From the NCBI GenBank assembly GCA_017504165.1, contig JAFVRR010000011.1:62001-126000 (forward strand): a DNA stretch of 64,000 nucleotides, written 5' to 3'. Each line of letters begins with the position of its first letter. Within the stretch, counting starts at the first letter, position 1. Origin of the DNA: Clostridia bacterium. GTDB taxonomy: Bacteria; Bacillota; Clostridia; Christensenellales; Borkfalkiaceae. Made by a program: the position numbers and the translations under genes. Below the pieces are notes generated by a model. The model was not told the DNA's origin. It did no database searches and worked only from the letters and a program-made list of their open reading frames with translations. Shown here piece after piece: positions 1 through 10,030 of this stretch.

Positions 1-398
1 AAACGCTTTGCGAATTCGTTAAAAAGGCGAAGTTTACAAACTGTGGTTTCTTTGCTTATTCTAGGGAAGAGGGTACGCCCGCTTATAAACTTAAAAATCA
101 AATTGATGAAGAAGTTAAAGAAAAAAGGGTTCAAAAATTATACGAAATACAAAAATCTATTTCGCTTAGTTTCACTAAAAGTTATTTAGATAAAGTTGTT
201 GAAGTCGTTTGCGACGGTATTGATTACGATAAACAATGTTTCGTTGGTAGGGCGTACTTTAACGCGCCTGATATCGATGGTAAAGTTTACTTTACTTCTG
301 ACGATATCGTCAATCAAGGCGAAACTTATAGCGTTTTAGTTGAAAGTGTAGACGAATACGATTTATACGGGAGGGCGATTGATGAATACGCCGAATAA
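1..398 (+). CDS. rimO: RimO (ribosomal protein S12 methylthiotransferase), C-terminal part
   Basis: The reading frame is open from the left edge (codons begin at base 3) to TAA at 396-398; only the last ~131 residues are present. The fragment holds the family's conserved FAYSREEGT block and then a TRAM-like RNA-binding tail (VVEVVCDGIDYDKQCFVGRA, later YSVLVESVDEYDLYGRAI). In this family a radical-SAM/[4Fe-4S] enzyme adds a methylthio group to an aspartate of ribosomal protein S12; the catalytic cysteines lie upstream of the window. The gene overlaps the pgsA start by 17 bases, so the two are translationally coupled. RimO rather than MiaB/MtaB is inferred from the tail sequence and the standard Firmicutes order rimO-pgsA-cinA-recA. 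Confidence 0.85.
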   Translation, partial: TLCEFVKKAKFTNCGFFAYSREEGTPAYKLKNQIDEEVKEKRVQKLYEIQKSISLSFTKSYLDKVVEVVCDGIDYDKQCFVGRAYFNAPDIDGKVYFTSDDIVNQGETYSVLVESVDEYDLYGRAIDEYAE

Positions 399-948
399 AT
401 TAACGATACTTAGAATTTTACTTATACCTATTATGGTTGCGGTGTTCTATATTCCGCAAATTCCATACCGCTTTACAATTTCCGCAGGTATATTTTTAGT
501 TGCGGCGTTTACCGATTTTTTAGACGGATACATAGCAAGAAAATACAATTTAGTTACCGACCTTGGTAAATTTTTAGATCCTATTGCCGATAAAATTTTA
601 GTTTTGGCATCACTTGTAATTATGCTTACCGAGCCTAATATTTTTGGTATGTATAACGTAATGCTTGGTAAAATTATCGGTGGCGTAGGCGTTACGATAA
701 TCGTAGCAAGGGAAATGACGGTATCCGTACTTAGAATGATAGCGGCAACAAAAAGTAAAGTACTTGCAGCGGAAAAAGTAGGCAAAGTTAAAACCTTTAT
801 TACAGACGTTGCTATAGTACTTTTACTAGTAGGCGCGGAATTTGCAATTTTTTACAACGTGGCAATCGTTTTATATTTAGTTTCAGTACTTTTAACGGTA
901 TATTCAGGAACGGTATACCTTATCAAAAATAAGGACGTTTTTAACTGA
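382..948 (+). CDS. pgsA: CDP-diacylglycerol-glycerol-3-phosphate 3-phosphatidyltransferase
   Basis: Makes phosphatidylglycerol phosphate from CDP-diacylglycerol and glycerol-3-phosphate at the membrane. The 188-residue product has the full CDP-alcohol phosphatidyltransferase signature D-x2-DG-x2-AR-x8-G-x3-D-x3-D, beginning at DFLDGYIAR, and several hydrophobic helices. I chose ATG 382 because GGGAGGG at 369-375 is well spaced from it and the product then begins MNTPNKLTILR, as in other PgsA proteins; an in-frame TTG sits just before it at 379. It lies inside the end of rimO, and its TGA (946-948) shares one base with the next ATG, so rimO, pgsA and the cinA-like gene form one translationally coupled unit. 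Confidence 0.95.
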   Translation: MNTPNKLTILRILLIPIMVAVFYIPQIPYRFTISAGIFLVAAFTDFLDGYIARKYNLVTDLGKFLDPIADKILVLASLVIMLTEPNIFGMYNVMLGKIIGGVGVTIIVAREMTVSVLRMIAATKSKVLAAEKVGKVKTFITDVAIVLLLVGAEFAIFYNVAIVLYLVSVLLTVYSGTVYLIKNKDVFN

Positions 949-1970
949 TGAAATTTAATCTTTTAGAAGTTGGGATTAACGCTTTATCTAATAATATTTT
1001 TAATTTGGCAAGCGATTTAAAGTTAAATTCCCAATACGTTTTAAGCATCAATAAAGAAAAAACTTTGTTTGACGCTGTTAAAAAAATTAACGAAGTTAAA
1101 GGTAATTACGTCTTGTATTTATCTGAAAGCGACTACGTTAAATTTACGAAAGAAATCCCAATAGTATCCGCTGGAAGTAACGGTGAATTTTACGTTGGAA
1201 ACTCTTTAGTTTTTTTGGTTGTTAGTAATTTAAATTACGTTCAGTTTATAGAAAATATCGTAAATTTTAAAAAGAACAACAAATATACCGTATATAAACT
1301 TTATAACGTTTCTACAAAAAAAATTAAAGGCTTTTTTGATTTAAACGACTTAGCCGTAGAAATTATTAGCGACGGTCTTGACGTAAAAGTTAGGTTTGAT
1401 ATCTCCGATTATTCCGAAGTTATGAAATGGGAATTTTTGAAAAAGTTTTTACTTGAGTTTAAAGAGTATATTTACGCCGAAAGCGATATTTCTCTTGCAG
1501 GTCAACTAGTTAAAATTTTAAAGATGCGCGGAATTAAAATGTCTTGTGCCGAATCTTTTACGGCGGGTGGAATTGCGTCGTACGTTACGTCGATTAGCGG
1601 TTCTAGCGAAGTTTTCTACGAAGGGATAGTTGCCTATAACGAAGAGTCTAAAGAAGATAGGCTAGGCGTAGAAAAGAGTACTATACTCATTAAAAAACCC
1701 GTTAGCAGTCAAACTTGTTACGAGATGTGTAAAGGCTTACTTGATAAAGGCGTAGAAGTCGCCGTTGCAACGACGGGTCTTGCTGGTCCTAATTCGGACG
1801 GGTCTACGTTGCCGGTCGGGTTAGTATTTATCGCGGTTGGCACAATTGAAAAAATTTCCGTTTATAAATACAACTTTAAAGGGTCTAGAAAAGATATTAC
1901 TAATAGGGGTATAGAAACGGCGGTATTTTTACTGATAAAGGCGTTAAGAGAAAATACTTTTAGCGTTTAA
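948..1970 (+). CDS. cinA: CinA-like protein with intact PncC domain and eroded N-terminal domain
   Basis: The C-terminal ~150 residues match the CinA/PncC nicotinamide-nucleotide amidohydrolase domain (CAESFTAGGIASYVTSISGSS, then TTGLAGPNSDGSTLPVGLVF), which recycles deamidated NMN. The middle (YIYAESDISLAGQLVKIL) resembles the CinA linker region. The N-terminal ~170 residues occupy the place of the COG1058 MoaB/MogA-like pyrophosphatase domain, but neither the usual GTELL motif near the start nor the TGGLGPT-type loop is visible; only weak similarity (EVGINALSNNIFNLASDLK) remains. At 340 residues the protein is shorter than usual CinA (~410). The helix after the active-site Ser reads ESFTAG where the family normally has ESCTGG. 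Starts by TGATG coupling to pgsA and lies 30 bases before recA. Confidence 0.8.
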   Translation: MKFNLLEVGINALSNNIFNLASDLKLNSQYVLSINKEKTLFDAVKKINEVKGNYVLYLSESDYVKFTKEIPIVSAGSNGEFYVGNSLVFLVVSNLNYVQFIENIVNFKKNNKYTVYKLYNVSTKKIKGFFDLNDLAVEIISDGLDVKVRFDISDYSEVMKWEFLKKFLLEFKEYIYAESDISLAGQLVKILKMRGIKMSCAESFTAGGIASYVTSISGSSEVFYEGIVAYNEESKEDRLGVEKSTILIKKPVSSQTCYEMCKGLLDKGVEVAVATTGLAGPNSDGSTLPVGLVFIAVGTIEKISVYKYNFKGSRKDITNRGIETAVFLLIKALRENTFSV

Positions 1971-2000
1971 AATAAAAATAATAATTAAGAGGAAAATATT

Positions 2001-2990
2001 ATGGATGAAAAACAAAAAGCACTTGAGCAAGTATTAAGTCAAATTGAAAAACAATACGGTAAAGGTTCGATTATGAAACTTGGCGCAGGCGCTCAAGATA
2101 TGAATATCGAAGTAATTCCAACTGGCTGTTTAGCGCTTGACGTAGCGCTTGGAGTAGGCGGTTTACCAAGGGGAAGAATCGTAGAAATTTACGGCCCTGA
2201 ATCTTCGGGTAAAACTACCGTTGCCCTTCACGTTATTGCTGAAACGCAAAAGAAAGGCGGTATTGCAGCGTTTATCGATGCAGAGCACGCTTTAGACCCA
2301 TCGTATGCCGCTAAACTTGGCGTTAATTTAGAAGACCTTTACGTTTCACAACCGGATACGGGCGAACAAGCGCTTGACATTACTGAAAGTTTAGTGAGAA
2401 GTGGCGCTGTTGATATTGTCGTAATCGACTCGGTTGCGGCGTTAACTCCAAAGGCGGAAATTGAAGGAGATATGGGCGATTCTCACGTTGGTCTTCAAGC
2501 AAGACTTATGTCTCAAGCGCTTAGAAAACTTACCGGTATCACTAATAAAAGTAAAACTTGCGTTATCTTTATTAACCAACTTCGTGAAAAGGTTGGCGTA
2601 ATGTTTGGCAACCCTGAAACTACGCCTGGCGGTAAGGCGTTAAAGTTCTACGCGTCTATTAGAATTGACGTTAGAAAGGCGGACGCTTTAAAGGATAGCG
2701 ACGGTTTATTTGGCAATAGAACTAAAGCAAAAATCGTTAAAAACAAAGTTGCTCCACCATTCAAAACTGCCGAGTTTGATATTATCTACGGCGAAGGTAT
2801 TTCGCAAGACGGTTGTATTTTAGATATGGCGGTAGAATTTGAAATCGTTGAAAAATCGGGCTCTTGGTTTAGTTACAACGGGGATAAATTTGCTCAAGGT
2901 AGAGAAAAGGCTAAAGATTACCTTAAAGAAAACCCTGAAATTAGAGATGAAATTGAAGGCAAAATTAGAGAAAAATTTGCAAATAAATAA
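2001..2990 (+). CDS. recA: RecA recombinase
   Basis: Forms the ATP-dependent nucleoprotein filament for homologous recombination and SOS induction. Walker A is GPESSGKT at residues 65-72; the N-terminal block begins [20 protein letters not shown], and the MAW-like segment and the L2 region ([20 protein letters not shown]) are typical. At 329 residues the acidic C-terminal tail is short compared with E. coli (353). ATG 2001 is preceded by an AAGAGGAAA Shine-Dalgarno. It is the fourth gene of the rimO-pgsA-cinA-recA run and is closed by a strong terminator at 3001. No SOS box was evident by eye upstream, where only 30 bases separate it from the cinA-like gene. Confidence 0.98.
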   Translation: MDEKQKALEQVLSQIEKQYGKGSIMKLGAGAQDMNIEVIPTGCLALDVALGVGGLPRGRIVEIYGPESSGKTTVALHVIAETQKKGGIAAFIDAEHALDPSYAAKLGVNLEDLYVSQPDTGEQALDITESLVRSGAVDIVVIDSVAALTPKAEIEGDMGDSHVGLQARLMSQALRKLTGITNKSKTCVIFINQLREKVGVMFGNPETTPGGKALKFYASIRIDVRKADALKDSDGLFGNRTKAKIVKNKVAPPFKTAEFDIIYGEGISQDGCILDMAVEFEIVEKSGSWFSYNGDKFAQGREKAKDYLKENPEIRDEIEGKIREKFANK

Positions 2991-3000
2991 TAAATTATTT

Positions 3001-3038
3001 AAGGCGTCGTTAAAAAATTAACGACGCCTAATTTTTTA
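3001..3038 (+). terminator. Rho-independent terminator after recA
   Basis: An 11-bp perfect stem, GGCGTCGTTAA pairing with TTAACGACGCC around a 4-base A loop, is followed by a run of T at 3032-3037. Confidence 0.95.
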
Positions 3039-3081
3039 TGATTAAAAATCTAAAAAAATATTATAGATTAACTCAAATATA

Positions 3082-3110
3082 TTGACAATTTACTTATATT
3101 ATTATAAAAT
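3082..3110 (+). promoter_or_regulatory. Promoter for rny
   Basis: TTGACA at 3082-3087, 17 bases, TAAAAT at 3105-3110. The leader of about 68 bases ends in the GGAGGG Shine-Dalgarno before ATG 3185. Confidence 0.8.
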
Positions 3111-3184
3111 ATTATTGTTAATATATAATAGGCGAAATATTCGTTGTATATACTTAATAATTTAATTTTTTTTAGGAGGGCGTT

Positions 3185-4780
3185 ATGGCTATTAACACAA
3201 CCTTCCTGTTACTTATGGCTGAAGCGGTATACGCAGTTATCGGCGCAGTTGGTGGACTTTTAATCGGCGCGCTTGTAGTTGTTATTATTACGAAGTTCAG
3301 AAGCAATTCTAAACTTTCTAGTACGGAAAGATTAGTTGCTGAAATGAAAGCAAATGCTGAAAACGAGTGTAAAGCACTTAAAAAAGAAGCGATTGTAGAG
3401 CTTAAAGAACAGGAATTAAAACTTAGAACTGAATTTGAAAAAGAATCAAGAGAAAAGAGAGCGGAACTTCAAAAAATGGAGCAACGCTTAAATCAAAAAG
3501 ACGAAACCTTAAATAAAAAGGACGCTAACTTGCTTAAACGAAACGAAGAAGTTGAGGCAATGGCAAAATCTCTTGAAAACAAGCATCTTGAGGCGGACGG
3601 GCTTATTATCAAACTTAAAACCCAACACGAATTATTCGTGCAAGAACTTGAAAAAGTTGCTCAAATGACTCAAGACGAAGCAAAGACGATGATTATCGAA
3701 GAAGTTAAAGACGAGGCTAGAAAAGAAGCGTCTTTATACGTAAGAAATCAAGAACAACAAGCAAAAGACGAAGCGGACAAAAAGGCGAAAGAAATTATAA
3801 GCCTTGCGATCCAACGTTGCGCGGTTGATCAAAGTAACGAACTTACCGTTACCACAATCTCTATCCCTAACGACGATATGAAGGCTCGTTTAATCGGTAG
3901 AGAAGGTAGAAATATTACGGCGCTTGAAAACGCTACGGGTATACGCCTTATTATCGACGATACACCTGAAGTAGTCGTAGCGTCGGGCTTTGACCCTGTA
4001 AGGCGTGAAGTTGCGCGTCGCGCGCTTGAAAAACTTATTAGCGACGGAAGAATTCAACCAACAAGAATTGAAGAAACGGTTGATAAAGTTAAAAAAGACC
4101 TTGACGTTATCATTAAAGAATCTGGTGAAAACGCAGTATTTGAAATGGGTCTTTACGGAATTCACCCAGAACTTATCAAAATTTTGGGTAAACTTAAATT
4201 TAGAACTAGTTACGGTCAAAACGTACTTCAACATTCGTTAGAAGTTGCGCACATTGCGGGCTTAATGGCTCAAGAACTCGGCGTAGACGTTACGCTTGCT
4301 AAACGCGGTGGTTTACTTCACGATATCGGTAAAGCGGTTGACTTTGAAAACGAAGGCACTCACATCAATCTCGGTGTTGAACTTGCTAAAAAATACAAAG
4401 AAAACAAATTCGTTATCAACTGTATCGAATCTCACCACGGCGACGTAGAGCCTAAGTGTATTGAGGCCGTATTAGTACAAGCGGCGGACGCTATCTCGGG
4501 TGTAAGGCCTGGCGCAAGAAAGGAAATTGAATCCACTTACATTAAAAGGCTTGAACAACTTGAAGATATCGCATCTGACTTCAAAGGCGTTGAAAAAGCG
4601 TACGCTATTCAAGCGGGTAGAGAAGTTAGGGTTATCGTTAGACCTGAACAAATTGACGATAGCCAAGCGTTATTCTTAGCCAAAGATATTGCTAAAAAGA
4701 TTGAATCTTCTATGGAATATCCTGGTCAAATCAAAGTTAACGTTATAAGAGAGTCTAGAAGCGTTGAATACGCAAAATAA
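3185..4780 (+). CDS. rny: Ribonuclease Y
   Basis: Membrane-anchored endoribonuclease that starts mRNA decay in Firmicutes. The 531-residue product has one N-terminal membrane helix (about residues 15-37), a long charged coiled coil (about 45-205), a KH RNA-binding domain (about 220-285, with [11 protein letters not shown]), and an HD phosphohydrolase domain with the metal-binding pair HD at 379-380 (LLHDIGKA) and a downstream ESHHGD motif. Length and domain order equal the family norm. AGGAGGG lies just upstream of ATG 3185. It is monocistronic: own promoter at 3082 and own terminator at 4784. Confidence 0.97.
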   Translation: MAINTTFLLLMAEAVYAVIGAVGGLLIGALVVVIITKFRSNSKLSSTERLVAEMKANAENECKALKKEAIVELKEQELKLRTEFEKESREKRAELQKMEQRLNQKDETLNKKDANLLKRNEEVEAMAKSLENKHLEADGLIIKLKTQHELFVQELEKVAQMTQDEAKTMIIEEVKDEARKEASLYVRNQEQQAKDEADKKAKEIISLAIQRCAVDQSNELTVTTISIPNDDMKARLIGREGRNITALENATGIRLIIDDTPEVVVASGFDPVRREVARRALEKLISDGRIQPTRIEETVDKVKKDLDVIIKESGENAVFEMGLYGIHPELIKILGKLKFRTSYGQNVLQHSLEVAHIAGLMAQELGVDVTLAKRGGLLHDIGKAVDFENEGTHINLGVELAKKYKENKFVINCIESHHGDVEPKCIEAVLVQAADAISGVRPGARKEIESTYIKRLEQLEDIASDFKGVEKAYAIQAGREVRVIVRPEQIDDSQALFLAKDIAKKIESSMEYPGQIKVNVIRESRSVEYAK

Positions 4781-4783
4781 AAT

Positions 4784-4811
4784 AGGAGCCAATTCGGCTC
4801 CTAATTTTTTC
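4784..4811 (+). terminator. Rho-independent terminator after rny
   Basis: AGGAGCC pairs with GGCTCCT around AATTC, followed by AATTTTTT. Confidence 0.9.
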
Positions 4812-4897
4812 AATTAAACTACGTTTTAGGTTTAAATATTATTATATTTGCAAAATACTAATATAATAGTAGAGTTAACTTAAAATGAGGAGGAATT

Positions 4898-6334
4898 ATG
4901 AAAAGCACTAAAAAACTTATTGTTTTTTGTTTGTCAATCGTTTTAATTTTTGCAACCTTTTTAACCGGTTGTACCGTTAAAGTTCAAAACGATGGGAAAA
5001 GCATAGTATCTATAACTAAAACGGCTGAAGACGGATTAGTCGATACCTATACCATTTTATTTACAGACGGAACAAAAACTACCTTTACCGTAACTAACGG
5101 CAGTAACGGCGGTAGTGAAGATGGTGGTGAAAATTCGGGTGGCGACTTTAGTTTAGACGCTATTTTTAATAAATGGCTTGAAGAAAATCCAAACGGCGAT
5201 TACAATACCTTCTTAAAAGAAGTTTTAAACGTTCAAAATACCGATAACTCGTTAGTTATAAATAAGGCGCTTTTATCTTCGCTTAAAGTGTATACAGAGT
5301 TTACTAAAACCGTTAAAATATCTACGTATAAGTCGGAAAACTATATAGATATGGGCGCAGGCTCTGCGGTAATTTATAAAATTAATGACGATTATACTTA
5401 TTTAATTACAAATTACCACGTAGTTTACGATAAAGACCAAAACAAAGATAGTAAAATAGCAACGAAAACAACTTGCTATTTATACGGTAGTGAAAACAAT
5501 CCTATTGAAACTGAGGAACTTGACGAAGAAGGCTATCAAATTTACGACTACGGCTACGGCGCAATTTCTTGCGAATACGTTGGCGGTAGCGCAACTGCGG
5601 ACATTGCTTTATTAAAGACTAAAACGGAAACTATTAAAGCGATTAATCCCGACGTTTGCGAAGTTAAGTTTGCGACCGATTATCACGTAGGCGAAACGGC
5701 AATTGCAATCGGCAATCCTGACGACGACGGCATTAGCGCAACTCAAGGTATAATTAGCGTTGATAACGAGTTTATATCTCTTTCAGTTGACGGAATTTCT
5801 AGAAGTTACCGTTCAATAAGAATTGATACCCCTCTTTATCCTGGTAACAGTGGTGGCGGGCTCTTTAATATGTACGGCGAACTTATCGGCATAACAAACG
5901 CGGGCAACACGTCTGATCAAAATATAAACTATGCCGTACCGCTTGATATCGTAAAACCGGTTGTTGAAAATATCTATAATTACAACAACGGCTTTGTCAA
6001 TAAAATTACTTTAGGCGTAACCGTACAAAAGGGAGAATCTAGATACGTTTATGATAAAACTACTGGTTATGGTAAAGTTATTAGCGACGTAGTGGTAATT
6101 GAGATTGGTGGAAATTCTATCGCGTCTGAAATAGGCTTACAAGTAAACGATAAGATTTTAGTTTTTAAGGTTAATACTATTGAGTATGAACTTGAACAAT
6201 TTTTCAGTATAGGCGATATTTTATACAGTGTAAAAGCGGGAGACGTTATCAGTTTTAAATGTATAAGAAACGGCGCGGAAGTTACTACAAGTGAGTATAC
6301 CGTTATGCCTAAAGATATAAAAATTATAGAATAG
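4898..6334 (+). CDS. HtrA/DegP-like trypsin-type serine protease, lipoprotein
   Basis: A 478-residue secreted protease predicted to be lipid-anchored on the outer face of the membrane. Residues 1-25 form a lipoprotein signal (FLTGC, Cys25). Residues ~32-68 form a small module ending TTFTVTNG, followed by a Gly/Ser-rich linker. The S1C protease domain shows the full triad: His174 (ITNYHVV), Asp235 (TADIALL) and Ser318 (PGNSGGG). The last ~110 residues look like one PDZ domain (IGLQVNDKILVF). In the family these enzymes degrade misfolded extracytoplasmic proteins. The start has a perfect AGGAGG. It lies 11 bases upstream of the ABC exporter pair, so it may be co-transcribed, but a functional link is only inferred. 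Confidence 0.9.
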   Translation: MKSTKKLIVFCLSIVLIFATFLTGCTVKVQNDGKSIVSITKTAEDGLVDTYTILFTDGTKTTFTVTNGSNGGSEDGGENSGGDFSLDAIFNKWLEENPNGDYNTFLKEVLNVQNTDNSLVINKALLSSLKVYTEFTKTVKISTYKSENYIDMGAGSAVIYKINDDYTYLITNYHVVYDKDQNKDSKIATKTTCYLYGSENNPIETEELDEEGYQIYDYGYGAISCEYVGGSATADIALLKTKTETIKAINPDVCEVKFATDYHVGETAIAIGNPDDDGISATQGIISVDNEFISLSVDGISRSYRSIRIDTPLYPGNSGGGLFNMYGELIGITNAGNTSDQNINYAVPLDIVKPVVENIYNYNNGFVNKITLGVTVQKGESRYVYDKTTGYGKVISDVVVIEIGGNSIASEIGLQVNDKILVFKVNTIEYELEQFFSIGDILYSVKAGDVISFKCIRNGAEVTTSEYTVMPKDIKIIE

Positions 6335-6345
6335 TTTGGTGTAAA

Positions 6346-8112
6346 ATGATAAAAAGACTATTAAAATGTACAAAAGGGTACGTAAAAGATACGATACTTA
6401 CTCCAATTTTTATGCTTGGTGAAGTAATATTTGAACTTTTAATTCCCTTTTTCATGTCAACGTATATATTGTCTTATTTAGACGAGATAAGTAAATCGGG
6501 CGCTTCGCCTGATTTTACTTATTTATTAACGTGTGGTGGATTACTTTTGCTTTGCGCTTGTTTTTCCTTTAGTTTTGGCAGTTTATCTGCAATTTTCTGC
6601 GCAAAAGCAACGGCAGGGTTTGGCTGTAATTTAAGGCAAAAACTTTTTTATAAAGTTCAAGACTTTTCTTTTAAAAATATAGATAAGTTTTCAACATCAA
6701 GTTTAGTTACAAGGCTCACTACCGACGTTACTAACGTACAACACTCTTTTATGATGATTATAAGAACGGCGGTTAGAGCACCGCTTATGCTTATATTCTC
6801 ACTTGTTTTCTCAATAAGTTTATATCCTGAAGTTGGCAAAATTTACTTTATAGTAATTCCTATTTTAGCTGTAGGTTTAGGCTCTATTATGTTAATTGCT
6901 ATACCTATGTTTAATAGAATTTTCAAAAAGTACGACGCTCTTAACGAATCGGTACAAGAAAACGTTAAAGGCATGCGCGTTGTTAAAGCATACGTAAGAG
7001 AAGATTACGAAAAGAAGAAATTTGAACGTTCTTCCGACGACGTTAGAAAAAGTTTTGTCAAAGCGGAAAGGGTACTTGCTTTTAACAACCCTATAATGAT
7101 GTTTTGTATTTATGCAATGATTTTAGTTATTATTTTCATTTGCGGTAGAGCGGGCATCATCGATAACGATTATAAAGTAGTAGCAAATCTTCAAACCCTT
7201 ATTTCTTACTCGTCATCAGTACTTATGTCGCTTATGATGTTATCTATGATTTTCGTTATGATAACGATGTCGTATGCGTCGGCAAAGCGTATTGACGAAG
7301 TGTTAACTGAAGAAATTGACGTTGTAAATCCAACCAATCCAATACGCGAAGTTAAAAACGGCGATATCGACTTTGAAAACGTTTACTTTAGTTATAACGG
7401 CGATATGGATAAATGCGTTTTAAATAACGTAAATTTACATATCAGTTCGGGCGAAACCGTAGGTATTATCGGTGGTACAGGCTCTTCAAAATCAACCCTT
7501 GCCAACTTAATTTCAAGGCTTTACGACGCTACGCAAGGTAGCGTAAAGGTGGCGGGTGTTGACGTTAAAGAGTATGATATGGACACTTTAAGAAACGAAG
7601 TAGCCGTTGTTTTACAAAAGAACTTGTTATTCTCTGGCACTATTGCCGAAAATATTAGATGGGGCGATGAAAACGCAAGTTTAGAAGAAGTTAAAAGGGT
7701 ATGTAAACTCGCTTGCGCCGATGAGTTTATCGAGTCTTTTGAGAATAAGTACGATACTCATATCGAGCAAGGCGGAACGAACGTTTCGGGCGGTCAAAAG
7801 CAAAGGCTTTGCATTGCAAGGGCGCTCCTTAAAAAACCTAAAATTTTAATACTTGACGACTCTACTTCGGCAGTCGACACTAAAACGGATGCAAGTATTA
7901 GACACGCTTTAAAAACTGAAGTTCCTAACACTACTAAAATTATTATTGCGCAAAGAATAGCGTCGGTTATCGATGCGGATAAAATTATCGTTATGAATAA
8001 CGGTGTAATTTCAGATATCGGTACTCACGAAGAACTTTTAAAAACTTCTACCATTTATAAAGAAGTTTACGATACGCAGTTTAGACCTGAAGAAAAAGGG
8101 GGTGAAGAATAA
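6346..8112 (+). CDS. ABC exporter subunit with degenerate nucleotide site (heterodimer half 1)
   Basis: Type I (MdlB/LmrA-like) half-transporter: six membrane helices (about residues 15-310), then an ATPase domain. Walker A is GGTGSSKST (376-384, Ser in place of the usual last Gly); the signature VSGGQKQR is intact, but the catalytic Glu after Walker B is Asp505 (ILILDDSTSAVD) and the switch-loop His is Gln536 (IIAQR). These are the hallmarks of the non-hydrolytic half of heterodimeric exporters such as TM287/288. Its TAA overlaps the ATG of the partner gene by one base. The substrate (peptide, drug or lipid) cannot be told from sequence. Confidence 0.92.
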   Translation: MIKRLLKCTKGYVKDTILTPIFMLGEVIFELLIPFFMSTYILSYLDEISKSGASPDFTYLLTCGGLLLLCACFSFSFGSLSAIFCAKATAGFGCNLRQKLFYKVQDFSFKNIDKFSTSSLVTRLTTDVTNVQHSFMMIIRTAVRAPLMLIFSLVFSISLYPEVGKIYFIVIPILAVGLGSIMLIAIPMFNRIFKKYDALNESVQENVKGMRVVKAYVREDYEKKKFERSSDDVRKSFVKAERVLAFNNPIMMFCIYAMILVIIFICGRAGIIDNDYKVVANLQTLISYSSSVLMSLMMLSMIFVMITMSYASAKRIDEVLTEEIDVVNPTNPIREVKNGDIDFENVYFSYNGDMDKCVLNNVNLHISSGETVGIIGGTGSSKSTLANLISRLYDATQGSVKVAGVDVKEYDMDTLRNEVAVVLQKNLLFSGTIAENIRWGDENASLEEVKRVCKLACADEFIESFENKYDTHIEQGGTNVSGGQKQRLCIARALLKKPKILILDDSTSAVDTKTDASIRHALKTEVPNTTKIIIAQRIASVIDADKIIVMNNGVISDIGTHEELLKTSTIYKEVYDTQFRPEEKGGEE

Positions 8113-10028
8113 TGCCACCAGCAGGACCACGTAGAGGAGGACCAAGAGGTCCAAGACCTAAAATTCAAAAGGGCACTTTACCTAGACTTTTAAAGGTTTT
8201 ACTTAAAAACTATAAATTTCATTTAATTTTCGTTTTATTTTGCATATTAGTTTCATCTATAACGACGGGCTCGCTCGGAATCTTTTTGAAAAACGTAATC
8301 ACTACGATTATGAATAAAGACTATAGTGGGCTTATTTCGTTAGTGTTATTAATGGCGGGGCTTTACGTCCTTTCGATATTAGCCGATTTAACACGCTCGC
8401 TCGTGATGGCAAAAGTTACGCAAGGCTTTTTACACGATATGCGCGTTAAAATGTTTAGCGAGATGCAAGACCTTCCTATAAAGTATTTTGATACGCATAA
8501 CCACGGCGATATTATGAGTACTTACACAAACGACGTTGATGCGCTCCGTCAATTAGTATCGTCGGGCATGCTCACAATCGTTCAAACGGCAATTAGCGTA
8601 ATTTACGTATTTTCAACAATGTTATACTATAGTGTATGGCTTACGCTTGTAGTTGTATTATTCGTAGTTCTTTTGACGTTTACCGTTAAAAAAATAGGTG
8701 GAAATTCGGCAAAATTCTTCGTAAAACAACAAAAATCGTTAGGCGCAACCGAAGGCTTTGTTGAAGAGGCAATGCACGGTCAAAAGGTTATTAAAGTATT
8801 CACTCACGAAGGCAAAATTTGTGAAGAGTTTGATAAACTTAATAACGAGCATAGAAAAAACGTAGAAAAGGCAAACACCTTTGCTAATATTTTAGGGCCA
8901 ATAACTAACAACTTAGGTCACTTTTTATACGTTGTGCTTGCTTTAGCGGGTACTTTCCTTGCCGTTTCTAATTTGCCTATTTGGCTAAAAAGTTTATCTT
9001 TTAGTGGCGAGGCAATTAGTATTGCAATCATTATTGCCTTTTTACCAATGGGTAGAAACTTTACTAGAAACATTTCGCAAGTTTCTAACCAAATTAACGC
9101 CATATTTATGGGACTTGCCGGTGCGCAAAGAGTGTTTGCGATAATCGATGAAAAACCTGAAGAAGACAACGGCTTTATAACCCTTGTAAAAGCCGTTAAA
9201 AACGAAAGCGGAGAATTTACTGAATCGTTAGATAATAACGGCGTATGGGCTTGGAAACGCCCAAATGACGACGGTACGGCAACTTTCATTGAACTTAAAG
9301 GTGACGTTAGGTTTAAAAACGTTGACTTTGGATATAACGATACGAAAGTTGTTCTTCACGATATAACCCTTTACGCAAAACCTGGTCAAAAGGTAGCCTT
9401 TGTAGGCGCAACGGGCGCGGGTAAAACTACTATAACCAACCTTATAAACCGTTTTTACGATATACAAGAGGGGGAAATAACTTACGACGGTATTAATATT
9501 AGCGAGATTAAAAAGGCGGATTTAAGGCGCTCGCTTGGAATTGTACTTCAAGACGTGAGTTTGTTCTCGGGTACGGTTATGGATAATATTAGATACGGAA
9601 GACTTGACGCGACCGACGAAGAGTGTATCGAGGCCGCAAAACGCGCAAGCGCGCACGAGTTTATTACTAAACTTCCTAACGGGTACAATACCTTTATTAA
9701 AGGGGACGGCTCAAACTTCTCGCAAGGTCAATGCCAATTACTTTCTATTGCAAGGGCGTCTATTAAAAATGCGCCTGCAATGATACTTGACGAGGCTACT
9801 TCTTCTATCGATACAAGAACGGAATTGTTAGTTGAAAAGGGCACTTTTGAACTTATGAAAGGTAGAACTGTATTCGTTATTGCGCATAGGCTTTCAACCG
9901 TTCAAAATTCCGACGTTATTATGGTGCTTGATAAAGGTAGAATTATCGAGCGCGGTAACCACGAAGAGTTAATTGAAGAAAAGGGCGAATATTATAAACT
10001 TTATATGGGCTCGTTAGAGTTAGAGTAA
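8112..10028 (+). CDS. ABC exporter subunit, catalytic partner (heterodimer half 2)
   Basis: Second half-transporter of 638 residues: a Pro/Gly/Arg-rich cytoplasmic N-terminus, six membrane helices, then an ATPase domain with normal Walker A (GATGAGKT from residue 432), catalytic Glu561 (ILDEATSSID) and a normal switch His (VIAHRL). Its own signature loop is degenerate, FSQGQ at 536-540 instead of LSGGQ. In a heterodimer this loop faces the degenerate Walker site of the upstream subunit, so the two defects fall in one composite site and the other site is intact. There is an extra ~35-residue stretch between the membrane domain and the ATPase domain. A terminator follows at 10031. Confidence 0.92.
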   Translation: MPPAGPRRGGPRGPRPKIQKGTLPRLLKVLLKNYKFHLIFVLFCILVSSITTGSLGIFLKNVITTIMNKDYSGLISLVLLMAGLYVLSILADLTRSLVMAKVTQGFLHDMRVKMFSEMQDLPIKYFDTHNHGDIMSTYTNDVDALRQLVSSGMLTIVQTAISVIYVFSTMLYYSVWLTLVVVLFVVLLTFTVKKIGGNSAKFFVKQQKSLGATEGFVEEAMHGQKVIKVFTHEGKICEEFDKLNNEHRKNVEKANTFANILGPITNNLGHFLYVVLALAGTFLAVSNLPIWLKSLSFSGEAISIAIIIAFLPMGRNFTRNISQVSNQINAIFMGLAGAQRVFAIIDEKPEEDNGFITLVKAVKNESGEFTESLDNNGVWAWKRPNDDGTATFIELKGDVRFKNVDFGYNDTKVVLHDITLYAKPGQKVAFVGATGAGKTTITNLINRFYDIQEGEITYDGINISEIKKADLRRSLGIVLQDVSLFSGTVMDNIRYGRLDATDEECIEAAKRASAHEFITKLPNGYNTFIKGDGSNFSQGQCQLLSIARASIKNAPAMILDEATSSIDTRTELLVEKGTFELMKGRTVFVIAHRLSTVQNSDVIMVLDKGRIIERGNHEELIEEKGEYYKLYMGSLELE

Positions 10029-10030
10029 TT

